Origin: Colwellia sp. C2M11
GTDB taxonomy: Bacteria; Pseudomonadota; Gammaproteobacteria; Enterobacterales; Alteromonadaceae
Assembly: GCF_018860915.1 (NCBI RefSeq)
Contig: NZ_JAHKQD010000047.1
Coordinates: forward strand, 62,001 to 126,000
DNA length: 64,000 nucleotides
Direction: 5' to 3'
Positions 20,243 through 30,899 of the stretch are shown piece by piece. Below the pieces are notes generated by a model that had not been told where the DNA came from, did not search any database, and saw nothing but the letters and a program-made list of their open reading frames with translations. The translations under genes were made by a program, and so were the position numbers. The number at the start of each line of letters is the position of its first letter. Positions within the stretch are counted from its first letter, which is position 1.

Positions 20243-21772
20243 ATGTCCCATAAAATTATCAAGCAACAAGACTTAATCGATAGTATTGAAGATGCACTTC
20301 AATATATTTCTTATTATCATCCGCTCGATTTTATTCAAGCGCTAGAAAAAGCTTACCATAAAGAGCAAAATACCGCGGCAAAAGACGCCATTGCACAAAT
20401 CCTTATTAACTCACGTATGTCAGCTACAGGAAAACGTCCTATTTGCCAAGATACAGGCATTGTAACTTGTTTCGTTAAGGTAGGTATGGCTGTTCAGTGG
20501 GATAAAACTGATATGACTGTTCAGCAAATGGTGGATGAAGGCACACGTCGTGCTTATATGAATCCAGATAACCCTTTACGTGCATCTATTGTTGCAGACC
20601 CAGTCGGAGCTCGTAAAAATACAAAAGATAACACACCTTCAGTTGTTCATATTGACTTAGTTGAAGGTGATGAAATTGAAGTTATGATTGCTGCTAAAGG
20701 CGGCGGTAGTGAAAATAAAACAAAAATGGCGATGTTAAACCCGTCTGATTCTATTGCTGATTGGGTTGTCGCTACATTACCTTCTATGGGAGCTGGTTGG
20801 TGCCCACCAGGTATGTTAGGTATTGGTATTGGTGGTACAGCTGAAAAAGCAGGTGTATTAGCAAAAGAAAGTTTAATGGACCCTGTTAATATTCAAGAAT
20901 TGATGGATAGAGGCCCACAAAACGCAGAAGAAGAATTACGTTTAGAGATTTTTGAACGTGTTAATAAATTAGGTATTGGCGCACAGGGATTAGGTGGCTT
21001 AACAACAGTTGTTGATGTGAAAATTAATGCTGTGCCCACTCATGCAGCGTCTAAACCTGTAGTAATGATTCCAAATTGTGCGGCTACACGCCATATTCAC
21101 TTTCATTTAGATGGCTCAGGTCCAGCAGATTTAACACCACCTAAACTTGAAGAGTGGCCTGATATTACTTGGGAAGTCGGCGAGAATGTCCGTCGTGTTA
21201 ACGTTGATGGCTTAACTAAAGCTGATATAGCTGAGTGGAAAACAGGAGAAACTGTTCTGCTTAGTGGTACTATTTTAACCGGTCGTGATGCCGCCCATAA
21301 ACGTATTCAAGACATGTTAGCTAAAGGTGAGAAATTACCTGTAGATTTTACTAATAAGTTTATTTATTACGTAGGCCCAGTTGATGCAATTGGTGATGAA
21401 GCTGTTGGTCCTGCAGGCCCTACCACAGCTACACGTATGGATAAATTCAATGACATGATGCTATCTGAAACCGGCCTTTTAGGATCTATCGGTAAATCTG
21501 AACGTGGCGCAGCGACCGTTGAAAATATTAAAAAACATCAGTCAGTATATTTAATGGCCGTTGGTGGTGCAGCATATTTAGTCTCTAAGGCTGTGAAGAA
21601 AGCGCGCGTAGTTGCTTTTGAAGAACTAGGAATGGAAGCTATTTATGAATTTGAAGTAGAGGATATGCCAGTAACCGTTGCCGTTGACAGCGCAGGTGAG
21701 TCTGCTCATGTTACAGGACCAGCGATTTGGAAAGTGAAAATTGAAGAAATGGATGAGCAACTTAAAAAATAG
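20243..21772 (+). CDS. Class I fumarate hydratase (iron-sulfur)
   Basis: Interconverts fumarate and malate in the TCA cycle with a labile [4Fe-4S] cluster. The 509 residues, with the N-terminal alpha region containing ICQDTGIVTCFVKVG and the later NCAATRHIHFH segment, place it in the FumA/FumB class and not in class II FumC. The C-terminal beta domain carries LSGTILTGRDAAHKR and VGPAGPTTATRMDKF. A near-perfect palindromic terminator follows. FumA and FumB cannot be told apart in this lineage. Confidence 0.93.
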   Translation: MSHKIIKQQDLIDSIEDALQYISYYHPLDFIQALEKAYHKEQNTAAKDAIAQILINSRMSATGKRPICQDTGIVTCFVKVGMAVQWDKTDMTVQQMVDEGTRRAYMNPDNPLRASIVADPVGARKNTKDNTPSVVHIDLVEGDEIEVMIAAKGGGSENKTKMAMLNPSDSIADWVVATLPSMGAGWCPPGMLGIGIGGTAEKAGVLAKESLMDPVNIQELMDRGPQNAEEELRLEIFERVNKLGIGAQGLGGLTTVVDVKINAVPTHAASKPVVMIPNCAATRHIHFHLDGSGPADLTPPKLEEWPDITWEVGENVRRVNVDGLTKADIAEWKTGETVLLSGTILTGRDAAHKRIQDMLAKGEKLPVDFTNKFIYYVGPVDAIGDEAVGPAGPTTATRMDKFNDMMLSETGLLGSIGKSERGAATVENIKKHQSVYLMAVGGAAYLVSKAVKKARVVAFEELGMEAIYEFEVEDMPVTVAVDSAGESAHVTGPAIWKVKIEEMDEQLKK

Positions 21773-21797
21773 TTGGCAATCCCGAGTATAATAAACT

Positions 21798-21834
21798 AAA
21801 AAGACGGTAAGTTAGCTAACTTACCGTCTTTTTT
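21798..21834. terminator. Bidirectional terminator after the fumarase gene
   Basis: An essentially perfect palindrome: an A tract, then AAGACGGTAAGTTAGC and its complement, ending in six T. The flanking A and T tracts let it work on both strands, so it probably also ends the map-glnD-dapD transcript arriving from the right. Confidence 0.9.
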
Positions 21835-21903
21835 GTGTAATGCTTTTTTGTAATTTTAACTGAATTAGATCATTGAACCATTAATGTCTCAATTTTCTGG
21901 TTG

Positions 21904-22737
21904 TTAGTCAGCTAAACGTAACAGCTCATTAATGCCTGTTTTTTCACGTGTTTTTGCATCCACTTTTTTCACAATTATTGCGGCATATAAACTATATTTT
22001 CCACACTTAGATGGGAGGTTTCCAGGGACAACAACAGAGCCTGCCGGAACACGACCATAATGTATTTCACCGGTTTCGCGGTCATAGATACGTGTACTTT
22101 GGCCAATATAAACGCCCATTGAAATAACGGCACCTTCCTCGACAATAACACCTTCAACTATTTCAGAGCGTGCGCCGATAAAACAATTATCTTCTATGAT
22201 TGTTGGACCTGCTTGTAGGGGCTCTAATACACCACCAATACCAACGCCGCCAGATAAGTGAACGTTCTTACCTATTTGAGCACACGAGCCAACGGTGGCC
22301 CAGCCGTCAACCATACACCCTTCATCAACGAAAGCACCAATATTAACAAAGCTTGGCATCACTACGACATTTTTACCGATAAAACTACCCGTACGTACTG
22401 ATGCGCCAGGTACAATACGCACCCCATCAGCCTCAAACATTTCTTGTGTATAATCGCTGTACTTCATTGGTACTTTATCAAAAAAAGTACTTTCAGCACC
22501 GTCTATAACTTGGTTGTCCCATATACGAAAAGAAAGTAATACCGCTTTTTTTAACCATTGATGGACATGCCATTGGCCATTAATTTTTTCAGCAACACGT
22601 GCAGAGCCATTATTTAGTGCTGATAAAGATGCTAATACAGCTGTTTTTACTTCATTGGTAACTGTTGCAGGGCTTATGTTTGCTCTATCTTCAAAAGCTT
22701 GCTCTATGGTGTTTGCTAAAGCCGTTAAGTCGGTCAT
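21904..22737 (-). CDS. dapD: Tetrahydrodipicolinate N-succinyltransferase
   Basis: Succinyl-CoA-dependent step of lysine and diaminopimelate synthesis. The 277 residues match the family (E. coli 274). The left-handed beta-helix hexapeptide repeats occupy about residues 105-230, with [15 protein letters not shown] and [13 protein letters not shown] typical of DapD. TAGGA precedes the ATG. It follows glnD by 41 bases in a map-glnD-dapD arrangement shared with E. coli. Confidence 0.96.
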   Translation of the reverse strand: MTDLTALANTIEQAFEDRANISPATVTNEVKTAVLASLSALNNGSARVAEKINGQWHVHQWLKKAVLLSFRIWDNQVIDGAESTFFDKVPMKYSDYTQEMFEADGVRIVPGASVRTGSFIGKNVVVMPSFVNIGAFVDEGCMVDGWATVGSCAQIGKNVHLSGGVGIGGVLEPLQAGPTIIEDNCFIGARSEIVEGVIVEEGAVISMGVYIGQSTRIYDRETGEIHYGRVPAGSVVVPGNLPSKCGKYSLYAAIIVKKVDAKTREKTGINELLRLAD

Positions 22738-22778
22738 TTAAAATTCCTATTACTTATTTAAACTTATTTAAATTTATT

Positions 22779-25415
22779 TTAATCTATTTCCTGAGTTAAT
22801 TTATCAGAAAGCTGTTGTTTTTCTTCTTCGGTTAATGCCATGTTCTCATAGGTTGATATAGTGAAAACATCATCAGCCTTTTCGCCAAAAGTTGTGATTT
22901 TAGCTGAATGAATATTAATATGTAATTGTTGAAAAACTTGCGCGATATTACCTAATAAGCCAGCTCTATCTAGTGCAATAATTTCAATCATTGTTTTACT
23001 TTTGGCTTTAATTTTAATAAAGCTTACTTTTAATGGAAACTTAAATTGTTTTACTTCTCTTCTTGCTGGTTGCAATGGAATATCACCGCAATCATCTTGC
23101 TTAAGCTTTTCGCTAAGAGCTTTCGTTATTTCAGCGGTTTGGTAGCTCTCTTTTAAGGCTTTTCCTCGTGAGTCTAGGATGATGAAGGTATTGACGGTAT
23201 AGCCTGTTTTTGTCGTAATAATTTTTGCATCATGTATGGAAAGTTTTTTAGCCCCTAATACTTGTACTATACTAGCAAAGGTATTTACTTTTTCTTTCGC
23301 AAAAACAAAAACTTCTGTTCCACCTCGGTAAGGCTTCGTACTAATAATGACTAGTGGCTCTGTTCTATCGTGACCTATTATACGTTGACAGTGTCTGGCT
23401 ATTTGCTCTGGCGAGTACCGTAAGAAATAATCGGCTCTGAATTCTCGCCATAAAGAATCCAATTGGCTTTTATCAATATGAGTTGTCGCTAATATATCTC
23501 TAGCTTGCTGCTGATTTTCACGGATTTTAGAACGTGTTTCAACTGGCTTTGATAAACCACGACGTAGTGCTCTTAGGGTATTAAAGTATAAGTCATGTAA
23601 TAAGTTGGCTTTCCAATTATTCCATAAGCTTTCATTAGTCGCTCGCATATCTGCAACGGTTAAACAGTATAAATAATCTAAATGTGCTTCATCACGGACA
23701 GTGCCAGCAAAAGTGCGAATAACATTTTCATCATTAATATCGCGACGTTGTGCTGTTACTGACATTATTAAATGTTGCTCAACTAACCAAGCAACCATTC
23801 TACTGTCATGTTTACTCATTTGATGAGATTGACAAAATATTAACGCATCGACAGCGCCTAATTTAGCATGATCGCCGCCACGGCCTTTCGCTATATCATG
23901 AAAAATTCCTGCTAAATACAAAACTTCTGGTTTACGTATTTTTTGCATTATTTTGCTACACAAAGGGAATTTGTGGTTATGTTCTTTTTGGCTAAACTGA
24001 TACAAGTTTTTGACAACACGGTAGCTATGTTCATCAACAGAGTAAGCATGAAATAAATCGAATTGCATTTGACCTGCGATATTGCGCCATAACGGGAGAT
24101 AAGAACCAATAATTCCATGACGGTGCATCAAATTAAACGCTAAACCTAGTCCTCTTGGGTGTTTAATAATAGCCATGAAAATTTGACGACACTGAGCATA
24201 ATCAACTAACCCCGAAACTAACCGACGTCTTGCATTTCTCATTAACCGTAGTGTATTTGAATGAATACCTTTGATATTGGGCTCTTGAGCAATAATTAAA
24301 AACATTTCGAGCATTTTTGCTGAACGCATAAAAACTCTGTTGCTGGTTGCATTAATTAGGGTATCAACAGATTCAAAATCCTGATTAATTACTTTAATAT
24401 CAGCTTCTTTAGGATCTTGAATTGTTTCTTGTTGAAATCGATGCAATAAAATCGTGTTAAGTTCTGAAACTCGAGAAATGATGCGATAAAAACGCTTCAT
24501 CATTCGTTCAACAGGTGCTTTACCTTCATCACCAAAGCCCATCATTTTCGCGACATCGGCTTGATAATCAAACAACAAACGATTTTCGCTACGCTTAGCA
24601 ACAAAATGCAAGGCAAAACGCAGACGCCATAAATAGTCTTGTGCTTCAATTAGTTCAGATAATTCATTAGGGTAAAGGTATTGATGTTCTACAAGCTCTT
24701 CAAGGGAATCAGCGAGAAAGTGACGCTTTGCAACCCAAGCAATTGTTTGAATATCACGTAATCCGCCTGGGTTTGCTTTTAAGTTCGGCTCTAGAGTATA
24801 GGCTGCACCGTGATATTGTAAATGTCTCTGTTTTTGCTCTTTTCGTTTAGCTAGAAAGAAGTTTTTAGAAGTCCAAAATGCATCATCGTTTAATAAAGGT
24901 AATAGTTGCTGTGTAAGTGCTTCATTACCAGCTATTTGCCTCATTTCCATTAAGTTCGTTGCTATAGTGACATCATTAATTGCTTGTTTAATGCATTCTT
25001 TAATTGAACGTACACTGTGTCCTATATCTAGCTTTATATCCCATAGCTGAGTGATAAAACTCGAAATTCTTTCTTCTAAAACTAAATCAATATCAGGTTG
25101 AGTTAATAATAAAATATCAATATCTGAAAAAGGATGCAGTTCACCACGGCCATAACCGCCTACAGCGATTAAGCTTATTTGAGATTCGTCAAGGTGGTGT
25201 TGACACCAAAGCTTAGCAAGTATGTTATCAACAAACATTGCTCGAGCAGTCAAAAGGTCTTGAACATCATGTTCAGAAAAGGCTGCTTTTAGCCACTCAT
25301 TGAAGTTAAGTGTTAATTGGCAAATATCTTTGCTAGATAAAGTGTCAGCGGTAATGGCTAAGCGCTCTATAAAATCTGAAGGGATTATATGGCTTTCTAT
25401 TGGATGATTATTCAC
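22779..25415 (-). CDS. glnD: Bifunctional uridylyltransferase/uridylyl-removing enzyme (PII)
   Basis: Nitrogen sensor that uridylylates PII proteins when glutamine is low and removes UMP when it is high. 878 residues with the expected order: nucleotidyltransferase domain ([19 protein letters not shown], about 88-106), a helical region, an HD phosphohydrolase domain ([15 protein letters not shown], about 510) and two C-terminal ACT domains that sense glutamine (about 700-875). The start is GTG with AAGG eight bases upstream. It lies between map and dapD. Confidence 0.96.
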   Translation of the reverse strand: MNNHPIESHIIPSDFIERLAITADTLSSKDICQLTLNFNEWLKAAFSEHDVQDLLTARAMFVDNILAKLWCQHHLDESQISLIAVGGYGRGELHPFSDIDILLLTQPDIDLVLEERISSFITQLWDIKLDIGHSVRSIKECIKQAINDVTIATNLMEMRQIAGNEALTQQLLPLLNDDAFWTSKNFFLAKRKEQKQRHLQYHGAAYTLEPNLKANPGGLRDIQTIAWVAKRHFLADSLEELVEHQYLYPNELSELIEAQDYLWRLRFALHFVAKRSENRLLFDYQADVAKMMGFGDEGKAPVERMMKRFYRIISRVSELNTILLHRFQQETIQDPKEADIKVINQDFESVDTLINATSNRVFMRSAKMLEMFLIIAQEPNIKGIHSNTLRLMRNARRRLVSGLVDYAQCRQIFMAIIKHPRGLGLAFNLMHRHGIIGSYLPLWRNIAGQMQFDLFHAYSVDEHSYRVVKNLYQFSQKEHNHKFPLCSKIMQKIRKPEVLYLAGIFHDIAKGRGGDHAKLGAVDALIFCQSHQMSKHDSRMVAWLVEQHLIMSVTAQRRDINDENVIRTFAGTVRDEAHLDYLYCLTVADMRATNESLWNNWKANLLHDLYFNTLRALRRGLSKPVETRSKIRENQQQARDILATTHIDKSQLDSLWREFRADYFLRYSPEQIARHCQRIIGHDRTEPLVIISTKPYRGGTEVFVFAKEKVNTFASIVQVLGAKKLSIHDAKIITTKTGYTVNTFIILDSRGKALKESYQTAEITKALSEKLKQDDCGDIPLQPARREVKQFKFPLKVSFIKIKAKSKTMIEIIALDRAGLLGNIAQVFQQLHINIHSAKITTFGEKADDVFTISTYENMALTEEEKQQLSDKLTQEID

Positions 25416-25451
25416 ATGCTTACCTTTGATTCAGAAAGTGACTGATATTTT

Positions 25452-26240
25452 TTAGTTATGTAAAATACGGCTAATGCTTTCTTCTTTTCTTAAGGTCAAA
25501 ATCTCACAGCCTGTTTTAGTAACAACCAGTGTATGTTCCCATTGAGCAGAATTTTTACTATCACTGGTATAAACAGTCCAATTGTCATCTTTGTCTAAAA
25601 CAGTTGTTGCCTTACCTAAGTTGATCATTGGCTCAATAGTGAAACACATGCCTTCTTGCATTTTGGTTTTATCATTGTTTTTGTAATGAACAATTTGTGG
25701 CTCTTCGTGAAATTCAACGCCAATGCCATGACCGCAATAATCTTTAACAATAGAATAGCGACCTTTGCTTTTAATGAATTTTTGAATAGCAGTACCAATT
25801 TCTCCAAAAGTAGCGCCAGGCTTTACTTTTTTTAGACCAATATATAAGGCTTCTTGAGCTAAACGGCATAGGCGGCTGTTTTCAGGAGAAACTTCTCCAA
25901 TTAAAAACATTTTACTGGTATCACCATGATAACCATCTTTAATAACGGTAATATCAAGATTGATAATATCTCCATCTTTTAATACTGTATTGTCTGGAAT
26001 ACCATGACAAACAACATGATTAATAGAGGTACAGATAGACTTTGGGAAGTTATGGTAATTTAGGGGGGCAGAAATGGCTTGCTGTACCTTTTCAGTATAT
26101 TCAGCACATAAGGCGTCTAGTTCATTAGTTGTGACTCCTGCTTTTACATGTGGAGCAATCATTTCTAATACATCACAAGCGAGTTGCCCTGCTATACGCA
26201 TTTTAGCAATTTCATCTTGGCTTTTAATTGGTATGGTCAT
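25452..26240 (-). CDS. map: Methionine aminopeptidase type I
   Basis: Removes the initiator Met from nascent proteins. The 262 residues match E. coli Map (264). The binuclear metal ligands are in place: NLDITV and GDTSKMF (two Asp), CGHGIG (His), and the late Glu residues in TIEPMI and QWEHTL. The gene is divergent from rpsB, as in enterics, but a DsbA-like gene is inserted between them. It is followed by glnD after 36 bases. Confidence 0.96.
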   Translation of the reverse strand: MTIPIKSQDEIAKMRIAGQLACDVLEMIAPHVKAGVTTNELDALCAEYTEKVQQAISAPLNYHNFPKSICTSINHVVCHGIPDNTVLKDGDIINLDITVIKDGYHGDTSKMFLIGEVSPENSRLCRLAQEALYIGLKKVKPGATFGEIGTAIQKFIKSKGRYSIVKDYCGHGIGVEFHEEPQIVHYKNNDKTKMQEGMCFTIEPMINLGKATTVLDKDDNWTVYTSDSKNSAQWEHTLVVTKTGCEILTLRKEESISRILHN

Positions 26241-26299
26241 TGAATTCTCTTTTCTTTCTTAAATTTAAGTGTGTTTATATCAATTGAAATAGATTATTT

Positions 26300-26938
26300 C
26301 TATTGATATTTATTTAGCTCTAATTCAACCGCTTCAATAATGGCGCTAGGTTGAGTTAAATAAAAATTGTGGTTCAATAATATTAATTGATCATTAACTG
26401 CCAATAATAAAGCTGGAATTGCTTCAGTATTCATCATTTCTTGCAGTGAATATATTTCTTCTAGCTGCATAAAAACATCTTTGCTGAGTTTATCATTTTT
26501 AAACACTTTCGTTGGTGGTGATAATTTCAGTTCATTGATAATATCATCTAAATCAGCTTGATTAGTTAACTTGTTGCCTTGCTCAAAATGCGCCTTTTGT
26601 AATGCATTTAGCAACGTTAATGCTAAATGTGGCGTTTTATGTTGTGCCCAAGTCATTAAGTTAGCCGCTAATATAGAGCTTTTATTGGTTTCGAGTAGTT
26701 TTTTATAAACCGGTGGAAATTTTATATTAGCTAAGTTTTCAACGGCTTTAATTTCGTTAAGCTTACTACTGGTAGAATCATCATTCTTACCATCAAAAAA
26801 AGCAGCATGCCATAAATTTATAGTAATGGCAGGAAATGCTTGATTAATTTCATTTACAAGCTTGGTAGTTACATAACTCCAAGGGCAATGGCTGTCATAT
26901 AGAAAAAACAGCTGTGCAGGTATGTTCTGTGTTGTCAT
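26300..26938 (-). CDS. DsbA/FrnE-type thioredoxin-fold protein with a CPWS active site
   Basis: A 212-residue protein with a beta strand followed by YDSHCPWSYVT at about residues 14-24, the position of the CxxC motif in DsbA-like folds. Only the first Cys remains (CPWS), so dithiol oxidation by the classical mechanism is unlikely; glutathione-dependent transferase or isomerase chemistry, as in FrnE or HCCA isomerase relatives, is possible. A helical insertion occupies about 60-160, then VPAL-type cis-Pro context appears as TEAIPALLLAVN (about 175). There is no signal peptide, so it is cytoplasmic. TAGGTAA lies just before the ATG. It sits 59 bases before map on the same strand. Confidence 0.7.
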   Translation of the reverse strand: MTTQNIPAQLFFLYDSHCPWSYVTTKLVNEINQAFPAITINLWHAAFFDGKNDDSTSSKLNEIKAVENLANIKFPPVYKKLLETNKSSILAANLMTWAQHKTPHLALTLLNALQKAHFEQGNKLTNQADLDDIINELKLSPPTKVFKNDKLSKDVFMQLEEIYSLQEMMNTEAIPALLLAVNDQLILLNHNFYLTQPSAIIEAVELELNKYQ

Positions 26939-27033
26939 GGATTACCTAAAAATTGATTGTTTGAGCGTATTAGTTATCTTACTTACAGGTAATTTTACCG
27001 TGATAATAGTAATTATCCCAGTGAATTTTTTTC

Positions 27034-27062
27034 TGGTTAAAGATGCGTTTTTATGGTATAAA
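27034..27062 (+). promoter_or_regulatory. Candidate rpsB promoter with extended -10 and GC-rich discriminator
   Basis: TGG followed by TATAAA (27057-27062) forms an extended -10; a weak -35 (TGGTTA) is 17 bases upstream. The following GCGGCGC (27065-27071) is the GC-rich discriminator typical of stringently controlled ribosomal promoters. The predicted start at about 27070 leaves a leader of roughly 240 bases. Confidence 0.6.
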
Positions 27063-27069
27063 ATGCGGC

Positions 27070-27312
27070 GCTGAAATATTGGAGTTTACTTTTTAACGAA
27101 AAGTAGTCCTTATTTTAGTGCCAATTAAACAGGTCATGTCTGCTAAAGTCAGCTTGATTATATTATAAACTCACATACATCTATCAAAGATATACCGGGG
27201 TGCCCCGCTGGAAAATATCTTGTTGTTTACTTAATAAAGTAACTCAAGATTACAGTAAAAGGGTCGTGTGTATTGGATGTATGAACGCTTAACCCCATTA
27301 AAGGAAAATACA
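27070..27312 (+). promoter_or_regulatory. Candidate S2-responsive rpsB leader RNA
   Basis: The long leader contains an outer stem AAGATAT (27187-27193) / ATATCTT (27215-27221) that encloses a G4/C4-rich segment CGGGGTGCCCCG (27196-27207). In gammaproteobacteria the rpsB leader is known to bind ribosomal protein S2 for feedback control; the position and the isolated GC-rich core in AT-rich DNA fit that role. Not folded computationally. Confidence 0.5.
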
Positions 27313-28041
27313 ATGTCAAACGTTTCAATGCGCGATATGCTTAAAGCTGGTGTTCATTTCGGTCACAAAACTCGTTACTGGAATCCAAAAATGAAGCCGT
27401 TTATTTTCGGTTCTCGTGATAAAGTTCATATCATCAACCTTGAGCAAACAGTTCCTATGTTTAATGAAGCACTTGCTTTCATTAACAATGTTTCATCTAA
27501 GAAAGGTAAAGTTTTATTTGTTGGTACTAAACGTGCTGCAAGTGATGCTATCAAAGATGCAGCAATTAAATCAGACCAATTCTTCGTTAATCACCGTTGG
27601 TTAGGTGGTATGTTGACTAACTGGAAAACAGTTCGTCAATCAATTAAACGTTTAAAAGATCTTGAGTCTCAAAGCACTGACGGTACTTTTGAAGCTTTAA
27701 CTAAAAAAGAAGCGTTAATGCGTACTCGTGAAATGGAAAAGCTTGATAAGAGCTTAGGTGGTATTAAGAACATGGGTGGTTTACCTGATGTTATTTTTAT
27801 CATTGATGCTGATCATGAGCATATTGCTATTAAAGAAGCAAATAACCTTGGTATCCCAGTAGTTTCTGTTGTTGATACTAACTCAAATCCAGATAACATT
27901 GATTACATTGTACCTGGTAACGATGATGCAATCCGTGCAGTAACTTTATACTGTGATGCTGTTGCTAATGCTGTAATTTCTGGCCGTGAACAAAACATTG
28001 TTGTTCAAGCAGAAAAAGACGGTTTTGTTGAAACTGAATAA
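27313..28041 (+). CDS. rpsB: Ribosomal protein S2
   Basis: Small-subunit protein S2, 242 residues (E. coli 241). The start is the ATG at 27313 ([13 protein letters not shown]), directly after AAGGA at 27301-27305; the in-frame upstream extension from 27268 adds 15 residues that the family lacks. The sequence [21 protein letters not shown] is highly conserved. It is the first gene of rpsB-tsf. Confidence 0.98.
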   Translation: MSNVSMRDMLKAGVHFGHKTRYWNPKMKPFIFGSRDKVHIINLEQTVPMFNEALAFINNVSSKKGKVLFVGTKRAASDAIKDAAIKSDQFFVNHRWLGGMLTNWKTVRQSIKRLKDLESQSTDGTFEALTKKEALMRTREMEKLDKSLGGIKNMGGLPDVIFIIDADHEHIAIKEANNLGIPVVSVVDTNSNPDNIDYIVPGNDDAIRAVTLYCDAVANAVISGREQNIVVQAEKDGFVETE

Positions 28042-28047
28042 TTATTT

Positions 28048-28078
28048 GATTACGCTTTTTCATTAACTAAGCGTAATT
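28048..28078 (+). other. Hairpin in the rpsB-tsf spacer
   Basis: GATTACGCTT (28048-28057) pairs with AAGCGTAATT (28069-28078), followed by A-rich sequence and not by T. A second pair, CATAAAAGCA (28110-28119) with TGCTTTTATG (28147-28156), lies downstream. Either could weaken read-through or protect mRNA ends between rpsB and tsf. Confidence 0.45.
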
Positions 28079-28252
28079 AAAAATAATTAAGTACAATAAT
28101 TCGTTTAATCATAAAAGCATTGTTATAAAATTTATATTTACAGCTTTGCTTTTATGACACCTAATTTACTATTTATTCCCATCACATTGTTGTTTAACAC
28201 TTTATGTTTAAGCGGTGATGATGGGGGTAACTGCAAACAGAGGAATTAACTC

Positions 28253-29101
28253 ATGGCAATTACTGCTGCAATGGTTAAAGAACTTCGTGAACGCACAGCT
28301 GCGGGCATGATGGATTGTAAAAAAGCGTTACAAGAAGCTGACGGTGACATGGAACTTGCGATTGAAAATATGCGTAAGAACGGTCAAGCAAAAGCGGCTA
28401 AAAAAGCAGGCAACATTGCTGCTGAAGGTACTATCTTAATTAAAGATGTAAACGGCGTTGCTGCATTATTAGAAGTTAACTGTCAAACTGATTTCGTTGC
28501 AAAAGATGCTAACTTCTTAGCGTTTGCTAATGAAGTATTAGATGTTGCTGCTGAATCAAAAGTAACAATTGAAGAATTACAAGCACAATTTGAAGAAAAG
28601 CGTATTGCTTTAGTGACTAAAATTGGTGAAAACATCAATATTCGTCGTGTTGAGTATGTTGAAGGTGCAGCGTTAGCTTCTTACCGTCACGGTGCTACTA
28701 TTGGTGTTGTTGTTGCAGGTGAAGGTGATGCTGAATCACTTAAACATATTGCAATGCATGTTGCTGCAAGTAAGCCTGAATTTTTAACTCCGGATGACGT
28801 TCCTGCTGAAGTTGTTGAAAAAGAAAAAGCAATTCAAATTGAAATTGCTATGAATGAAGGCAAGCCACAAGAAATCGCTGAAAAAATGGTTTCTGGTCGC
28901 ATGCGTAAGTTCACAGGTGAAGTATCTTTAACTGGTCAAGCTTTTATTATGGAACCTAAGAAAACTGTTGGTGAAGTATTAAAAGAAAAAGGTATTACAA
29001 TTTCTTCTTTCACTCGTCTTGAAGTGGGCGAAGGTATTGAGAAAAAAGATGAAGATTTTGCCGCTGAAGTTGAAGCGCAAATCGCAGCTGCTAAAGCTTA
29101 A
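28253..29101 (+). CDS. tsf: Elongation factor Ts
   Basis: Nucleotide exchange factor for EF-Tu. The 282 residues match E. coli (283). The N-terminal UBA-like domain shows [19 protein letters not shown], and the core has [16 protein letters not shown] precedes the ATG. It follows rpsB by 211 bases and is ended by a hairpin at 29228-29267. Confidence 0.98.
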   Translation: MAITAAMVKELRERTAAGMMDCKKALQEADGDMELAIENMRKNGQAKAAKKAGNIAAEGTILIKDVNGVAALLEVNCQTDFVAKDANFLAFANEVLDVAAESKVTIEELQAQFEEKRIALVTKIGENINIRRVEYVEGAALASYRHGATIGVVVAGEGDAESLKHIAMHVAASKPEFLTPDDVPAEVVEKEKAIQIEIAMNEGKPQEIAEKMVSGRMRKFTGEVSLTGQAFIMEPKKTVGEVLKEKGITISSFTRLEVGEGIEKKDEDFAAEVEAQIAAAKA

Positions 29102-29428
29102 TATTCTTTATATTTGATGTCATAGCGTTAATATTATCAAGAGGTATTTTAATCACTAGTTTTTCTGAGTGATATCAATAATACCTTCTGTTGTTAAGTT
29201 AAATTCATCAAAATTTTTGAATTAATAAAAAACGTCTATTTTGCATTTGCAAGGTAGGCGTTTTTTTATACATTTTTTTATACTTTTTTTTAGGTTTTTC
29301 ATAAAATTGGAATAATAATAGTGGTTTTTTCAGTTAAGGCTTTCTTGGATAAGCTAAACGTATTAAAATGTTTGCGGTCTTTTTTGACCCTAGCCTTTTT
29401 TCAGCGAGCCAAATAGGAATTTTCACAT
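29102..29428. other. tsf-pyrH intergenic region
   Basis: 327 bases. It holds the tsf terminator (29228-29267) and then a T-rich stretch that probably carries a pyrH promoter, although I could not select boxes. A small GGTC-T6-GACC inverted repeat lies at 29376-29389. Confidence 0.4.
29228..29267 (+). terminator. Rho-independent terminator after tsf
   Basis: A stem built from AACGTCTATTTTGC and its GU-containing complement GCAAGGTAGGCGTT closes on ATTT and is followed by seven T. Confidence 0.85.
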
Positions 29429-30157
29429 ATGAGTACTAACCCCAAATCATCTTATCGACGTATTCTTCTTAAACTTAGTGGTGAAGCTCTTATGGGAGAA
29501 GAAGGTTTTGGCATAGATCCAAAAATTCTTGATCGCATGGCGCAAGAAATTAAAGAGTTAGTTGAAATGGATATTCAAGTAGGTCTTGTTATTGGTGGTG
29601 GTAATCTATTTCGTGGAGCAGGGCTTGCACAAGCCGGAATGAATCGAGTTGTAGGTGACCAAATGGGTATGCTAGCCACAGTAATGAATGGGCTGGCTAT
29701 GCGTGATGCATTACATCGTGCTTTTGTGAACACTCGATTAATGTCTGCAATTGATTTAGCGGGTGTTTGTGAACGTTATAATTGGGCTAATGCCATTAGT
29801 TTATTAAAATCAGGCCGTGTTGTTATTTTTTCTGCTGGTACTGGTAATCCCTTTTTTACAACAGACTCTGCCGCATGTCTGCGAGGTATAGAAATTGAGG
29901 CTGATGTTGTGTTAAAAGCAACAAAAGTTGATGGGATATATTCAGAAGACCCAATGAAAAATCCGGCAGCTGAACTTTACAGCGAATTGACGTTTGATGA
30001 AGTATTAGACAAAGAATTAAAAGTTATGGATTTAGCTGCTTTTACTTTAGCACGCGACCATAATATGCCTATTCGTGTTTTTAACATGAACAAGCCTGGT
30101 GCTCTTAAAGCTGTCATCATGGGACAGGACGAAGGCACAGTAATTAAGAATAAATAA
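29429..30157 (+). CDS. pyrH: Uridylate kinase (UMP kinase)
   Basis: Phosphorylates UMP to UDP; hexameric amino-acid-kinase-fold enzyme. The 242 residues match E. coli (241). [14 protein letters not shown] at the N-terminus and [10 protein letters not shown] are the phosphate and nucleotide loops. TAGGA precedes the ATG. It is followed by frr after 97 bases, the usual order. Confidence 0.97.
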   Translation: MSTNPKSSYRRILLKLSGEALMGEEGFGIDPKILDRMAQEIKELVEMDIQVGLVIGGGNLFRGAGLAQAGMNRVVGDQMGMLATVMNGLAMRDALHRAFVNTRLMSAIDLAGVCERYNWANAISLLKSGRVVIFSAGTGNPFFTTDSAACLRGIEIEADVVLKATKVDGIYSEDPMKNPAAELYSELTFDEVLDKELKVMDLAAFTLARDHNMPIRVFNMNKPGALKAVIMGQDEGTVIKNK

Positions 30158-30254
30158 ACTTAATTGATTTTTAGAAAAAAAAGCAATTAAGCTTTATAAA
30201 GTTTGTATAAATTGTGAATTTAACATTATTTAAATAATTGTAGGAAGAAACATT

Positions 30255-30812
30255 GTGATAGATGAAATTATCGAAGATGCGCAAGAGCGTATGGCAAAAA
30301 GCATTGAATCTCTTAAGGGTAGTCTGAATAAGATTAGAACTGGGCGTGCTCACGCTTCATTACTAGATAATATTACGGTTGATTATTATGGAATGGAAAG
30401 CCCTTTAAACCAAGTAGGTAATATCTCAGTACCGGATGCTCGTAACCTTTCAATTACTGTTTTTGATAAAGGTATGATAGCAGCAGTAGAAAAAGCCATC
30501 ATGAAATCTGATCTTGGTTTAAATCCACAGTCAAACGGAACCTTGATACGTATTCCGTTGCCACCATTAACTGAAGAACGTCGTAAAGACTTAGTTAAAG
30601 TAGTACGTGGTGAAGCTGAAGGCGGTAAAATAGCAATTCGTAATATTCGTCGTGACTCTAATTCTGACTTCAAAAGTTTGTTAAAAGATAAAGAAATCAG
30701 TGAAGATGAGCATCATCAAGCTGAAGACAGTATTCAAAAAGTTACCGATATTTATGTGAAACAAGTTGATGAAATTTTAGAGAAAAAAGAAGCTGAATTA
30801 ATGGAAATTTAA
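30255..30812 (+). CDS. frr: Ribosome recycling factor
   Basis: Splits post-termination ribosomes together with EF-G. The 185 residues are exactly the usual length. Recognisable segments are [15 protein letters not shown] and the C-terminal [17 protein letters not shown]. The start is GTG at 30255 with AGGAAGAA shortly upstream. A terminator follows at 30829. Confidence 0.97.
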   Translation: MIDEIIEDAQERMAKSIESLKGSLNKIRTGRAHASLLDNITVDYYGMESPLNQVGNISVPDARNLSITVFDKGMIAAVEKAIMKSDLGLNPQSNGTLIRIPLPPLTEERRKDLVKVVRGEAEGGKIAIRNIRRDSNSDFKSLLKDKEISEDEHHQAEDSIQKVTDIYVKQVDEILEKKEAELMEI

Positions 30813-30828
30813 TTCGTTTTTTGTAAAT

Positions 30829-30865
30829 AACGCCAGATAGTAGTAATTACTGACTGGCGTTTTTG
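30829..30865 (+). terminator. Terminator after frr
   Basis: AACGCCAG pairs with CTGGCGTT around a loop that can itself pair (TAGTAATTA), followed by TTTT. uppS starts only 35 bases later, so the terminator probably attenuates and does not fully separate the two. Confidence 0.75.
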
Positions 30866-30899
30866 TATAATAAATTTACTTGTCATGAAAGGATAATCA

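Noticed and set aside
27268-27312. Upstream in-frame extension of rpsB (start at 27268)
   Set aside because: The extra 15 residues are absent from S2 proteins, and the ATG at 27313 has AAGGA placed correctly. The longer start would also use up the leader end.
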